Shown: positions 43,124-54,913, counted from the first letter of the stretch. The stretch is 64,000 bases of DNA from Euphorbia lathyris (GCF_963576675.1 NC_088913.1:79545001-79609000); one strand, 5' to 3'. The notes: generated by a model from the letters alone, not told the origin. Numbers and translations are program-made.

Positions 43124-44465
43124 TGTTGAAACACCTTTCTACATAATTTTGATTTGACAAAATTGTTTAAGTATAAATTAAAATACATATTCTAAACACA
43201 CTAAGTTTAAATGCTTTGATTTATTCTACTAATGTGTTTGTTCAATGTTGAGTATAAGTGTTATAAGTCATAAGGATTGGAAGGCCCAAGCCCAATACGG
43301 AAGCCAAGGCCCAAGTCAAACAACTCAGTACACTCGGCCCGCGTATATCAAGACGTTGCCGTTTTGTTCAAAATGCAACTCAGCAATCGGAAGGATCTAG
43401 AAGACCTTCGGGAACAACTTCAAGATGAAGCTGCTTAGTAGTCTTGACAAAGCGTACAAGACAGCAGCTGGCAAAGGAAAACTTCTAGACAAAGTGTTTC
43501 CTCTTTTGGCAAAGTTCAGACGACACAGTATGCTGTCCAGTTGACTTTACCATAAAAGGAGAGACCATCTGCTGTGCTGACCAAGGACAGAAGATACACG
43601 ATTGTGATTGGCCGAGAGCTCTGTGCAAGTAAGGATGACAACGACACATAGCCGTTTCCCTCCAACGGTTATTTCGAAATTCGAAATGACCGAATGACCA
43701 GACGTCTCTATAAATAGTGCCATCATAAGCTTCACAATACATAGAACTTGATCAAGCCATTACGCTGACCAAATCTCTACAAGTTCTGCAAGCAAGAAGC
43801 AAAGCAAAATTCTTACACTACATTTTCATATCTGTGTAAAAGTCTAGAGTGATTGTAAATCGTCTAAAGTGTCTTAGCACATCTTTGTATTAGGACAAAA
43901 ACACTTATCATTTCTAGAGATAGAAAGGAGAGGCTGAGTACTCGGTTTTAAGTACTCAGCGGAGAGATTAGGATTGAGTAGAAGTATAGAGGAAGGTACT
44001 CTTGTCATACTCAATTGCTGATATTGTAAAAGGTTTGAGGCTCTACCTTTAAAGAGCTCAGTAGAGGATTTGAAATCTCAGACGTGTTCCGGGGACAGGA
44101 CGTAGGCTTAGAAGAAGCCGAACCTGGATAAATCTGCTGAGTGAAGTATTTCTAAACCTTTGACTCCTTATTTATATTGCTTGCTTAAACAATCAAAACT
44201 GACCAAGTCAAGAGGTCAAGTTGAGTTGTGCGCATTAAAACGTAAGAGCTCAGGAATAGACTCTAAGTGCTATCTCCTGACTCAAGCTAGGAAACTGACC
44301 TAGTCACCTGTTGACTAAGCCAGTATCTTGCTGTTTACTCAGCGCCGCTGTTCAAACCTTTTCTTTAGTAAAAGAAGTCTGCCTAAATTGCAAAAAAAAA
44401 GTTTAAATAGTTCCTAACCCCCCCCCCCCTTGGAACTATACTTGCAACTAAACAAGGGACCAACA
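43124..44465 (+). mobile_element. 3' LTR of copia Sirevirus
   Basis: 1342 bp, TGTTGAAACACC to GGGACCAACA, followed by the target duplication ATAAT (44466-44470). Nearly identical to the 5' LTR. At substitution rates commonly used for plant LTRs, about 0.8% divergence means an insertion some hundreds of thousands of years ago (rough estimate). Open frames 43485-43742 and 43547-43735 are LTR shadows. Confidence 0.95.
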
Positions 44466-44470
44466 ATAAT

Positions 44471-44662
44471 TTGATCTAGAATGTTGTAATTTTCTCTATA
44501 AAAAGGGTGGTAATGTTTGACTGAGTGAGCATTGTAATTTTCTCCATAAAATACCATGTTAATATCGTTGGCTTTGATCATAGTTGGTCAGAATGATATC
44601 AACATTTCACTTTTGATAATTGTGAGCATTGTAATTTTCTCTATAAAATACCATGTTGATAT
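44471..44662 (+). repeat. End of duplicated CNL flank, plus LRR microfragment between short repeats
   Basis: 44471-44545 continues the inverted duplicate of the CNL 3' flank (parent 20870-20945 in reverse). At 44577-44607 there is a 31-base piece identical or nearly so to the LRR coding sequence at 32031-32062. It lies between two copies of a 41-base sequence (44526-44566 and 44622-44662). This looks like filler DNA from break repair. Confidence 0.6.
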
Positions 44663-45045
44663 ACTAAAAATCCACCTTAGTAATAAGCCCCAATCTCTTT
44701 CAATTTTCGATCTGAGATTCAGCTCATTCCTGTCCCAACACCATCCCTTAGGACCACTCCATGTTCAGACCTTCTACCGTGGGACCACCCGGGTTAAGAG
44801 ATGAGAAAAAAAATTCATGAAATGGACTAAGATGTTAATTCAATTTCAGTCAAATTGGAACCTCAAGTAAGAAACTGTAAATTCTACTGGATTTTCAATT
44901 CTTAGTTGGAATATTATAGAGAATATGCTAATAGAATAAAGGGTAATAGGGGATTTAAGGAAGGAGCTTAGGGGGAGTTAGTTATAAGAGAGAGACTATG
45001 ATTTAGTTAGTATATGTATACAGAGAAAGACTATGTAATAAGCAT

Positions 45046-45119
45046 GGTTTTGTGGTGTAGTTGGTTATCACGTCAGTCTAACACACTGAAGGTCTCCAGT
45101 TCGAGCCTGGGCGAAGCCA
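45046..45119 (+). tRNA. tRNA-Val(AAC)
   Basis: A 74-nt cloverleaf. The acceptor stem GGTTTTG pairs with CGAAGCC (two G-U pairs), with discriminator A at 45119. The anticodon loop CTAACAC gives anticodon AAC. The T arm is TCCAG-TTCGAGC-CTGGG. A box (TGGTGTAGTTGG) and B box (GTTCGAGCC) are intact. A T-rich stretch from about 45120 can end Pol III transcription. No intron and no encoded CCA, as in nuclear genes. Flanks are AT-rich. It lies close to the rearranged CNL duplicate. Confidence 0.93.
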
Positions 45120-45122
45120 ATT

Positions 45123-46653
45123 TCTTTTTAATTTTGTACTTTTTTAGGCTAAACATAATCAATACCTTACTTTTTGGAATTTCATATTACACACATTCAT
45201 AGTCCTAGTTATCTTTTTTAATTTTTTCACTATTAGGTCCAGTTAATCTATTCGAGGTTTCTTACATGGTTTTTTATATTAATAACCGTTATATATATAT
45301 AGGCATAGGTAATTTATCTTTTAACAAGAATGCTTTTATCTTTCGATCTTAAAACAGTAATGAACATGTGGAAAATCCCTTAATTCTCGTATAACTTCTT
45401 TTATCGATTAAACACGTAACTAACTAAAAATTAAGTAACTAGTAGTAACAATTAAAGTAGAGAACCATACTAAAAGGAATAAATTCATGTCAATCATCAT
45501 CAAGACGAAGTCAAATTAGTTCACTATTTTCTGGTTTTACTTGCTCTTTTGTTTTTCTGGTGGAATTAGGGAAACTAATACTACGAACATTACTCTAATC
45601 TTCTTCTTAATTATTCTAAATCTTTTTCTTAATTGCTCGCTACCTTCTTCTTAATTACTCTAATTTTTTTTTCATACTAGCAAAGATTGAAGCCGTTTTC
45701 TACTAAAAAACTCGAGAATCGAAATTATTCGTTTTTATCTTTCTGTATAATAATTATTAATTTTTTTCCTACATTTTGTATGATGATTAAGTTTATTTAA
45801 TGATATATATTCGTAATTACCTCTAGGTTAAATTTATAGGAAATTATAAAAATAAACCGTGTGATTTCAATCATTTTCAAACATAGATGCATGTTTCAAA
45901 ATGTCACAAACCCGGACATTGTGCTTATATTTCTTACCAAATAAGATCCAAAATGCTAACATAGTTAATAAAAGACACTAACATGGCAGTCAAAGTCAAA
46001 ACCCCATATTCCTTTCTTTTTTTCTCTCTCTTTCTCTTAACCTTCTTCTTCTGCCATGGCATCTTCTTCTTCAGAAAATCCCTAATCCTTTTCACATTTT
46101 CTGATTTGGTTGCACTTTCTTCTCTCTTAAATGCTTAAATTGTGACCAATTTCTCTGATCGTTTTTATGTTCTTTTTGTTTAAATTTGTTCTTTATGTTC
46201 TTTTTTTATGGCAATGTTGTCACTTTTTGGTACCATTTGCACCCTTACTTTATCCTTTTTTTAATATAAAAAATGATGTAGTTGTTTACTATTGGTGTAC
46301 TTTTATGACAATATTTATAATTAAAGTAAACTATATATAAAATAATGATTTGTGAGACATAGTTGCAACTTTTAAAGTTGGTTAGCATTGAAGTATTTTT
46401 TTTTAAATTGCCAAAAGTGATGTGGATAAGAGAGAAAATAAAATAATGTATTTTAAGATTATGTGTTAAGTTTTGACAATTTTTGAGGTTGCATACATTG
46501 AAGATGCTCTAATAAACCACATTTTTTTGTTGCTTCAACTTTTACTTAGTTAATCTGCTCTGCTCTGCTCTGCTCATAAGATTTAAATCCGTAGGTTTCT
46601 TTTCCTTAATTTCATGATATGAGGCTATTTCTAAGGAGAAATTATAGTCTACG
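45123..46653. other. Intergenic; single MULE-like end and CT-rich leader-like stretch
   Basis: At about 45838-45930, 'GGAAATTATAAAAATAAACC' begins sequence resembling the terminal repeat of the MULE at 4710-5975, but I find no matching right end. A CT-rich stretch with a short ATG frame lies at 46010-46080 and a CTGCT pentamer run at about 46555-46577. 46418-46466 is repeated at about 55597-55640. No gene is supported. Confidence 0.4.
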
Positions 46654-46664
46654 CCTGGTATTGG

Positions 46665-47387
46665 AGTAAATTACACCAATGGTATCTAAACTTTACTCTA
46701 ATTCACACTTTGGTACCTAGATTACATTTTGTCTCAAAAATATACCCGAAGTAACGATGACCGGACAATTAAGTATATTTTACCGGTTAATGGCCGGTCA
46801 ATGCGATTTTGATGAGTAAATTACACTGATGGTAGCTGAACTTTATCCGAATTCATATTTTGGTACCTAGATCTCATTTTCTCCAAAAAAATACACTTCA
46901 AGTAAAGATGACTCAATATTTTAATATATTTGACCGATCAGTGATTGATAAACCCGAGTTTGACCATTTTAAATTAAAAATTGAGACCAATCATACACTC
47001 AATTAACATAAAATTATAATACTGTCATTTAGCTCATAAATGACAATATTATAATTTTATATTAATTGAGTGTATGGTGAGTCCCAATGTTTAGTTCATG
47101 TTACCCGGTCACTAACCGATCAAATGAACTAAACCTTTCAGTCACCTTTACTTGTGTTATGTTTTTAGGATAAAATAAAATACAAGTACCGAAGTGTGAA
47201 TTATGGTAAAGTTCGGGTACCATTAATGTAATTAACTCATGAAACTCGCGTTGACCGGTCATAACCGGTAAAAATATACTAAATTGTCCGGTCATCGTTA
47301 CTTCAGGTATATTTTTGGGACAAAATGTAATCTAGGTACCAAAGTGTAAACTATGTAAAGTTCAGGTACCATTGGTGTAGTTTACCC
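46665..47387. mobile_element. Mutator-type foldback element with 11-bp direct flanking repeat
   Basis: The left end AGTAAATTACACCAATGGTA is matched in reverse by GGTAAACTACACCAATGGTA at the right. Strong complementarity runs about 140 bases with weaker pairing to the centre. Each arm holds two tandem copies of a unit with 'TTTGGTACCTAGATxxCATTTT'. CCTGGTATTGG flanks it at 46654-46664 and 47388-47398, consistent with a 10-11 bp Mutator-type duplication. No coding capacity. Confidence 0.85.
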
Positions 47388-47579
47388 CCTGGTATTGGTA
47401 TGCCATAGTGAATATGAATATGACAAATGTCAAATAAAGTAAATAATTAATAAATATATGGAAAAAAAACGTGTGTTATCTTTTTGGCATCTCTTCTCTT
47501 TTTTCCCTCCTTTCTCTTTGATTTCTTTCTTCTTTTTCTGGGTTAGCCTAGCAAACTGCAATAACCCGCCAACAAATTC

Positions 47580-47907
47580 AAATAAGATAATATCCCAAAA
47601 TCAAATCTGAAAATATCTTCTTATCTCTTCCAAATTCGTCCAGCCACGTGCCCACGCCTTAACTGAAGTTGGCTGATGTTTCTCAATTACAGCTGAGACA
47701 GGACGTGCCCACGCCTTAACTGAAATTGGCCTCTGATTTGCAAATACTCCAAAATGCTCCAAAAGGCCACTAATTTCTAGATTTTTCACCAAACATCTAA
47801 ACTTTCTCCCAAAACAAAATATGAAACAAAAACATCAATTAAACACCAAATGTTTCCAAATTACATAGAATAAGATAGAAAGTAACAAGACTAAAATGGT
47901 CTTGTCA
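47580..47907 (-). mobile_element. 3' LTR of Athila derivative, truncated
   Basis: 328 bp match 54586-54913 with five differences (about 1.5%). It starts on the minus strand with TGACAAGACC and follows the polypurine tract AAGTGTGGGGAAGTT (47908-47922 in reverse). The 5' LTR is 1318 bp, so about 990 bp are missing here; homology stops abruptly at 47580. No target duplication can therefore be seen. Confidence 0.88.
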
Positions 47908-50649
47908 AACTTCCCCACACTTAAACTATGCTTGTCCTCAAGCATATAGAACATCCAAAACTCAATTAAAAACTATCTACACGATCTCACTAGTGAGTAT
48001 GCATCAAGAATTTCCATTAAGAAAAATGACTCATAGGCAAGTAATCTAAGCATTTGGTTTTAATAGAGAAAACAAGCATTTAACTTCTTTCAACACTTTT
48101 CTTAGAATCAAAGCACACAATTTAACTCTCTCACAAGGGGAATTCACTCTATTCACTCAAAGTGTTTAGGATAATCAATAAGCACTCGAATCAAAACATA
48201 AACATGTCATTACCATAAGTTTGCTCAAAGATCAAATCGCCACCACTTGGAATGAAAGTATGCAATCAATCAACGGGTCTTTGTTCAAGCTTTTAATGGG
48301 GCTTAGGTAAGGGTGTGAAGAGAAAGGAAATTTTGGGCGAAAATAAGAATAGTAAGCCAAAGTAAATAACGTGAGTCTGCAATTAACGAAAATGACAATT
48401 CAGTCCCCTTTTTTTTCTTTTTCTCTCTTGTTTTTAAGATAACAAGACGCAACTAAAATAAGGAGATAACTTTAAGAAATAAGCTACTGATAACAAGTGT
48501 TCAAGCATAATGAGGATATTGGAATGACGTTTGAATGCTTGACACTTAATATAGGAAGAGTAACATGAAACAAGTTCTTGTAGGATGAACTTTGTTTATT
48601 TATTTATTTTTCTTTTTTTTTCTTTTTTTGACATAACATTAAAAGAAGGGGGTGGTGAAAAGTTCACCCCACCTATGCTAATAGTTGACTGAAAATATTG
48701 ATAATTGCAGAGAAAGGATTCGACTTACTAATTCTTAAAAAAAATGGGGTAATTTATAAGGATAAAAGTGAAAGGGAAAAGGATGAAATGAGGTGTGTCG
48801 ATGAAGGAAAGAGGCTAGAGGCTCAACATGGCTAACTAATGGACAAGAGTAGGGTAGGCTATTTAAGAATTCAAAAGTGGCTATATCTAAATGCCCAAAT
48901 CATTTTGAAGGCACACAATCATCTATGTGGTCTTGAAATGCATCAAAGAGCAAATTCTAGAATGAACAAGTTATGTTCGATTAAACACACAACAAGAAAT
49001 ATGGAGCAATAAGTGATGAATTGCTCAAAAGGCTCAAAAACTCACATATGTTATAGAGTTAAATCTTGCACTTTTTCATCCAATTCCAATGTTGAAAATA
49101 GCAAAAATGCCCAAATTTTTGAGGAAAAACTACTTTGATACTTGCCTTCATCATTCATCAAAACTTAAATTTGAAGAATGCATATCACGTTAAAAATCAA
49201 TGCAAAACACTTGTATAAAAGAGAAATGGGGTTCCAAAACTTGTTTTGACTTCTTTTTTTTTTTGGAAATATTTAGGCAATTGATGCAGATGTTGGTTAC
49301 AATCAATGATTTCCCTCCCCACACTTAAAATCTACATTGTCCCCAATGTATGCATAAGCAAACAGCTTAGAAAGATAAAGATAGAGATATAGAAAACGTC
49401 CCTTAACTGAGCCGATGCCGATAACAGATCAAATAGTTGGTGGAGGAGGTGGAGCGAAACCCAAAAAACTACAAAGCCCTTCCACAATGTGAGTTAGTTT
49501 CCTGACTTCATCCTTTAGTTCTTGATTTTGAGTCAATAATTTCTGAATATCCGAACTCGAAGACGAAGAAGGCTCACCATCCTCAAAAACATTGTCACTT
49601 TCATCCATTCGTTTCCGCTTGGCGATTTTCTTGGGTTCCCCATAATCCCCAGATGGGAAGAAAGCAGAAGGTTCCTTTTTTGCATTTTTGATCTGCTAGT
49701 AGGAGGAATTTTAGAACCTTTTGGTTTGGTTTTCTGCTTGTGACTAGAAGAAGGGACTGCTCCGATCACGTCCTCAGATGGGTCCTCCGGTGTTGATGAT
49801 TTTTGTGGCGAAGAGACAAACGAAATATCGACTTTCGTTATTCTAGTGGCACGCTTCCTTCCCATGACTTTAAGAAAGGAACATATGGGAAGAGAGGAGA
49901 AAGAAAAGCGACCGCTAAACCCTTATTCTGGTGATACGAGAACGACGAAAGAAAAAAAACTGTTAGTCACCGCTGTTGTCCGTCGATGTTGCTGCTGCAC
50001 AAGAGTCGAAGAAAGAGAAATAGTTAGGTTAGACTTTGGGTAGCATACACTTATCTATTTACTTTGTTTATTATTAATTTACAAATGACCACTTGGTCTT
50101 TTATTATTTGAATAAAGCAAAGCAAATACAGTACTTCACGATTCTTTAGTTTTTTTTTCTTTTTTTTTCAACCTTTTTTATATAATTATGATATAAATAA
50201 ATTAATTAAAGAAAACTATTAATAATAATAAAAAAACTAATAAAAAAAATAGCAGTGAAAGAAAATAAAAAGGAACAGAGACCAATTTTTCTTAAGTCGT
50301 GGGCACGTCAATCGTCAATGCACTTGTACAATAAAAGCTGTAACCAGTTTTTCAAAAGCCGTGGGCACGGTTTAAATAAAATTGGTTCCTGCTTCTATTT
50401 TGACAAAGGTTATAATTTGACACGTGGTCACAGCTTAAATGAAATTAGCTCCTGGAATTTAAACTAAAAATCAACACTATTAAAAAAAAGTTATTTAATG
50501 GGTTGCCTCCCGATAGCGCAATTATTTAACGTCGCTATGCTCGACGAACTCCCTTTTCTAATCGTTCTCATAGTGTAGAATTCCCACACTCATCTCCGAG
50601 TCTCGTTCCTCTTTGAAGCCTTCATGGAACACTTTCAAGTGATGGTCAT
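47908..50649 (-). other. 3' untranslated region of the Athila derivative with remnant ORF
   Basis: A long non-coding stretch between integrase remnant and polypurine tract, usual in Athila elements. Around 49865-49430 on the minus strand lies a broken ORF: start 'MGRKRATRITK', basic and Ser/Pro-rich. After frameshifts near 49690 and 49560 it continues in another frame with a lysine/arginine cluster and a coiled-coil-like 'QKLLTQNQELKDEVRKL'. At about 50290-50462 three degenerate units of 62-66 bases each carry a 'CGTGGGCACG' or 'CGTGGTCAC' core. Nothing else is recognised in 47930-49400. Confidence 0.55.
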
Positions 50650-52386
50650 TTACTTAAAAACTTTATCCATCTCGACGCTCTTAATCTCAACTGCACCATA
50701 AGGAATAATATTAATAAAAACAAAAGAACCAATCAAATGAGAACATAACTTACCGGGAATGAGTTTCAATCGAGAACTATATAATAAAACTTTTTTTTCA
50801 ATTTGAAATTGTTCTCTCAAGATCATATTATCATGAAACAACTTCATATTCTCCTCGTAAATTCTCGAATTCTCATAAGCTTCCAAATGTAGCTCCTCAA
50901 GTTCTTGCACTTGCAATTTTCGATTTAAATCAGCTTCCTCCAAAAATATTTGATGCATGCAAGTGGATGGGCTAATGCCTTTAATGTTGAGTAAATTCCA
51001 ACCAATTGCCATTTTGTGCTCTTGAAGAACTTTGATCAAACTTTCTTCTTGCTCTGTAGTTAAGCCTTTTGCAATTATCACCGGAAGTGTCTCATCTTCT
51101 CCCAAATAGACATACTTCACATGATCCGGCAAAATATTCAATTCGACTGTTAGAGCCTGCAAAATAGAAGGTAGAATTTTCTTGTAAGTATTGGGCATTT
51201 CAATTTCAGATTTTTCTACACCTTTTTGCATCTTATTCGATGAATCATCACTTGCTTGTTCACCTTCTTCCAACTCATATAGACTCTCTTTTTCTTGAAA
51301 ATTTTCCTGCACAAGTGAGTTAATGACATCAACATGATAAACAACATTTGAATTTTTGGGGTACTTCGTGGCATCAAAAATATTAAATTTTACAATCTCT
51401 CCGTCAAATTCTACGGAGAGAGTACCCCCATGAACATCAATCTTTGTTCTTGCTGTTTTCATAAATGGCCTTCCAAGTAGCAAAGGTGCTGAATTTCCAG
51501 ATGCATCATTCTCCATTTTCAAAATATAGAAATCCACCGGAAAAATCAATTCATTCACCTGCACCAAAACATCTTCCACAACTCCTTCCGGATAAGAGTT
51601 AGAACGATCAGCTAATTGAATCACTACCCTAGTTTCTTTCAAAGGTCCCAAATTAAGAGCAATATAAATAGAATAAGGCATTACATTTATTGATGCTCCT
51701 AAATCTAGCATGGCATGTTCAATTCGTTTATTTCCAATCACACAAGGCATTGTAAACATGCCTGGGTCCTTACATTTAGTGGGTAGACTCTTTTTAATCA
51801 TAGCTGAAACATTTTTGCCCACCATTACTCTTTCATCAATTTTCAATTTTCTCTTATTTGTGCAAAATTCCTTCAAAAGTTTAGCATACATTGGAATTTT
51901 CTTTATTGCATCAAGTAGTGGAATGTTTACCTCTACCTTTCGAAAGGTTTCCAATACCTCTTTCTCATATTCGTCCTTTGATTTTGCCAATCTTGAAGGA
52001 AACGGAGCCAATTTAGATGGAATTAATGGAATAGGATTAGAGTTTACCTTAGGATCATTCTGAGGTACAGAGAGTGGTTCTTTTTGTTTCTCTTCTCTTA
52101 TTGGAGGTCGACTTGATTGAACTTCCTCCCCACTTATTAATGTGATTGCACAAGCATTTTTCTTTGGGTTCGCCATAGTTTGGGAAGGTAATTTTCCAGA
52201 ATTTTGTGCCTCCAACTTGTGAACTGATGTAGCTAATTGAGCCACTTGGCTTCCCAAATTCTGAATTTCTGCCTCCATTTTCTGTTGAAATTTAAAAGTA
52301 CTTTCAGCAAGGCTTTTAACAATGTCTTCCAAAGGCATACCTGAGTTAGAAGTTGAAGGTCTGGATGGTCCTTGCACTTGAGGTGC
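50650..52386 (-). pseudogene. Athila protease fused to integrase C-terminus, internal deletion
   Basis: A single frame of about 578 codons. The N-terminal part is the end of gag. The aspartic protease is seen as 'MLDLGASINVMPYSIY' (51680-51720 region) with the flap-like 'LLLGRPFM'. The frame reaches the start of the reverse transcriptase ('KGISPSTCMHQIFLEEA'), and at about 50925-50940 passes directly into the integrase C-terminal region ('LEAYENSRIYEENMKLFHD', 'LLYSSRLKLIPGKL'). The reverse transcriptase, RNase H and integrase core, normally many hundreds of codons, are absent, yet the reading frame is preserved across the junction. It closes with a TAA after 'DKVFK'. Confidence 0.88.
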
Positions 52387-53526
52387 TCAATTATATGACT
52401 GGTTTTGCAACCTTGGCTGTCCTCCTTGATTTCCATAATTAAAATTTGGATGATCCCTCCATCCTGAATTGTAATTGTTAGAATAAGGATCATAATTGCG
52501 TTGTGGTTGTCCTGGAAATCCTCCAATAGCATTTGCTTGTTGGAAATCTTCTTGTAATGATGGGCACTCATCAGTGTAATGTCCCACAATTGAGCATACT
52601 CCACATACTTTTTCAGGCTGTACTTTGTCTGCTGCAATTTGACGCACCAAAGAAACTAATTCAGCAAATTTATTTTCAATGTTAGAATTATTTACCTCAT
52701 TAACTTGCTTGGTGGTGCTATTTGATCTTGTTCCAAATTGTTGGGAGTTTTCAGCCATAGTGGAGATTAATTGTCTTGCCTCATCGGGTGTCTTATTCAC
52801 TAACGCTCCTCAACTAGCTGCATCAATCATGCTTCTATCAATTGGAGCCAATCCTTCATAAAAATATTGGATTAGGAGTTGTTCGGGTATTTGATGATGT
52901 TGGCAACTAGTGCACAGTTACTTGAACCTTTCCCAATATTCATATAAGGTCTCTCCGAAAGCTTGTCTAATTCCACATATCTCCTTTCTAATATTCGCTG
53001 CACGTGAAGATGGAAAGAATTTCTCAAGAAATAACCTTTGCATTTCTGTCCATGTCGTGATAGATCCCGATGGAAGATAGTACAACCAATCCTTAGCCTT
53101 ATCTTTTAAAGAAAAAGGAAAGGCTCATAGTTTAACTTGCTCTTCGGTTACTCGTTTGGGTTTCAAACCGGAACAAACGACATGAAATTCCTTCAAATGT
53201 TTATGAGGATCTTCACCTGTAAGACCATGAAAAGAAGGGAGTAACTGGATTAATCCAGATTTAAGTTCAAAAGGTACCTCTGGATTTGGGAACTCAATGC
53301 AAAATGATTGGCGATTTAAATTGGGTGCTGCAAAGTCCCTTAATGTTCTATTTCCAGCCATCGTCTCTTCCTCACTTTGAAAAACAAAATTTTCTCTGAT
53401 TTCTTCAAAATTTTCTAAAGACGATGAACAAACACTCCTTTGTTTTGTTTCTTTTCTTAACCTCCGTATTTCTTTTTCTATTTCAGAAATAAATATTCGT
53501 TCACTTCCACGGGAGGTGCGGGTCAT
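52387..53526 (-). pseudogene. gag: Athila Gag, four in-frame stops
   Basis: The frame starts at the ATG at 53526 ('MTRTSRGSERIF', family-like N-terminus with a basic/acidic helix 'IEKEIRRLRKE'). It carries the Retrotrans_gag capsid region ('FHGLTGEDPHKHLKEFH', 'LPSGSITTWTEMQ', 'YEGLAPIDRSMIDAAS') and a CCHC knuckle 'CGVCSIVGHYTDECP' near 52600-52560. Stops lie at 53125-53127, 52918-52920, 52810-52812 and 52387-52389, all in the one frame with no frameshift. A simple build-up of point mutations fits. The frame continues into the protease ORF. Confidence 0.88.
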
Positions 53527-53572
53527 AAAAAGTATCAAAAACAAAGGAAAATGAATCAAGAAACTAAATTGT

Positions 53573-53590
53573 TCCCCGGCAACAGCGCCA
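53573..53590 (-). other. Primer-binding site, tRNA-Asp
   Basis: On the minus strand, TGGCGCTGTTGCCGGGGA follows the 5' LTR by five bases. From memory it differs at one position from the complement of the 3' end of tRNA-Asp, the usual Athila primer. Confidence 0.8.
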
Positions 53591-53595
53591 AATTT

Positions 53596-54913
53596 TGACG
53601 GGTTTGTCGAAGCCCGACAAAATAGATTAATAATTCTTTTTACTGATTTCTCTATTGGACTACAATTTGATTTGTAGTAATAGTAAGGCCAGGTCGAATC
53701 CCAAGAGAACAATTAACCTCTTAATTCAAATGAGCAAATAAAATAAAAAGGGGGGCTTTGATTTTTGATGGATTGATTAAATCAAATTAAACAAGTAAAG
53801 TAAATTGGAATTCAATAATGAGAAAAACCTGATTCAAGAGATTGGGTTCATTGGGTGTTCGTTGATCCTTGATTTAAATGATAAACAAATGAAAATTCAA
53901 ATCTTTGATTAAAGAGTATAAGGATTACCTAATTCACTCTTTCACTTTCTCTTAGTTTATTAATTTAAATGAAGCATCTAAATCAACCTAGTTATTAAGA
54001 AAAGGGAATGAAGCATATCCAATTTCTCAATAACCGCATTAGGATTAAGAAAGTTTATCAAATCAATTCCTATTGAGAGGAACGTCGACAAACAATAGCA
54101 ATTGGCTGAATTTTCTTCCCAATCAATCTCAAGCAAAAACTCAATTACTCAAGATCGATTTTTGCTACTTGTTGTAATTCATTCAAGACAATTACGGATC
54201 AAGAATAAATACTTAGCAATAGAAGATCGAATACGATTCAATAATCATAAAAAGAAATTGAAGAAGAAAATCAGAACTTGAATTAATACTTGAAGAAATT
54301 AATACATGAAACCTCACAACTTTCAACCTAATGAAATCCCTCTTGAATCAGAAGATGAAACTTAGCTACTCATAATGAAAACAATTCAACAATACAATTG
54401 AAAATCTGTAAAACCTAATTCTCCTCTCTAAGGAATGTTAAGCCTCTATTTATAGGGGGAAAACCCTAAGAAGAAAGACTAAAATATCCTTAAGAGATAA
54501 GGAAAGAAAATAAATCTCTAATTAATTAATAATTAAATAGAGATAATAGGAAATATTCAAATCCTAACTAAAATAAAATACAATTAAATAAGATAATATC
54601 CCAAAATCAAATCTGAAAATATCTTCTTATCTCTTCCAAATTCGTCCAGCCACGTGCCCACGCCTTAACTGAAGTTGGCTGCTGTTTCTCAATTACAGCT
54701 GAGATAGGACGTGCCCACGCCTTAACTGAAATTGGCATCTGATTTGCAAATACTCCAAAATGCTCCAAAAGGCCACTAATTTCCAGATTTTTCACCAAAC
54801 ATCTAAACTTTCTCCCAAAACAAAATATGAAATAAAAACATCAATTAAACACCAAATGTTTCCAAATTACATAGAATAAGATAGAAAGTAACAAGACTAA
54901 AATGGTCTTGTCA
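53596..54913 (-). mobile_element. 5' LTR of Athila derivative
   Basis: 1318 bp from TGACAAGACC (54913 downward) to CCCGTCA (53596), with the primer site next to it. Two copies of a roughly 70-base unit with CGTGCCCACGCCTTAACTGA lie at about 54652 and 54710. 'CTATTTATAGG' near 54450 on the plus strand is a possible TATA region in reverse. Open frames over the LTR (54607-54798) are shadows. Confidence 0.85.

Noticed and set aside
45014..45202. 62-codon plus-strand ORF
   Set aside because: It overlaps the whole tRNA-Val gene and has no protein features.
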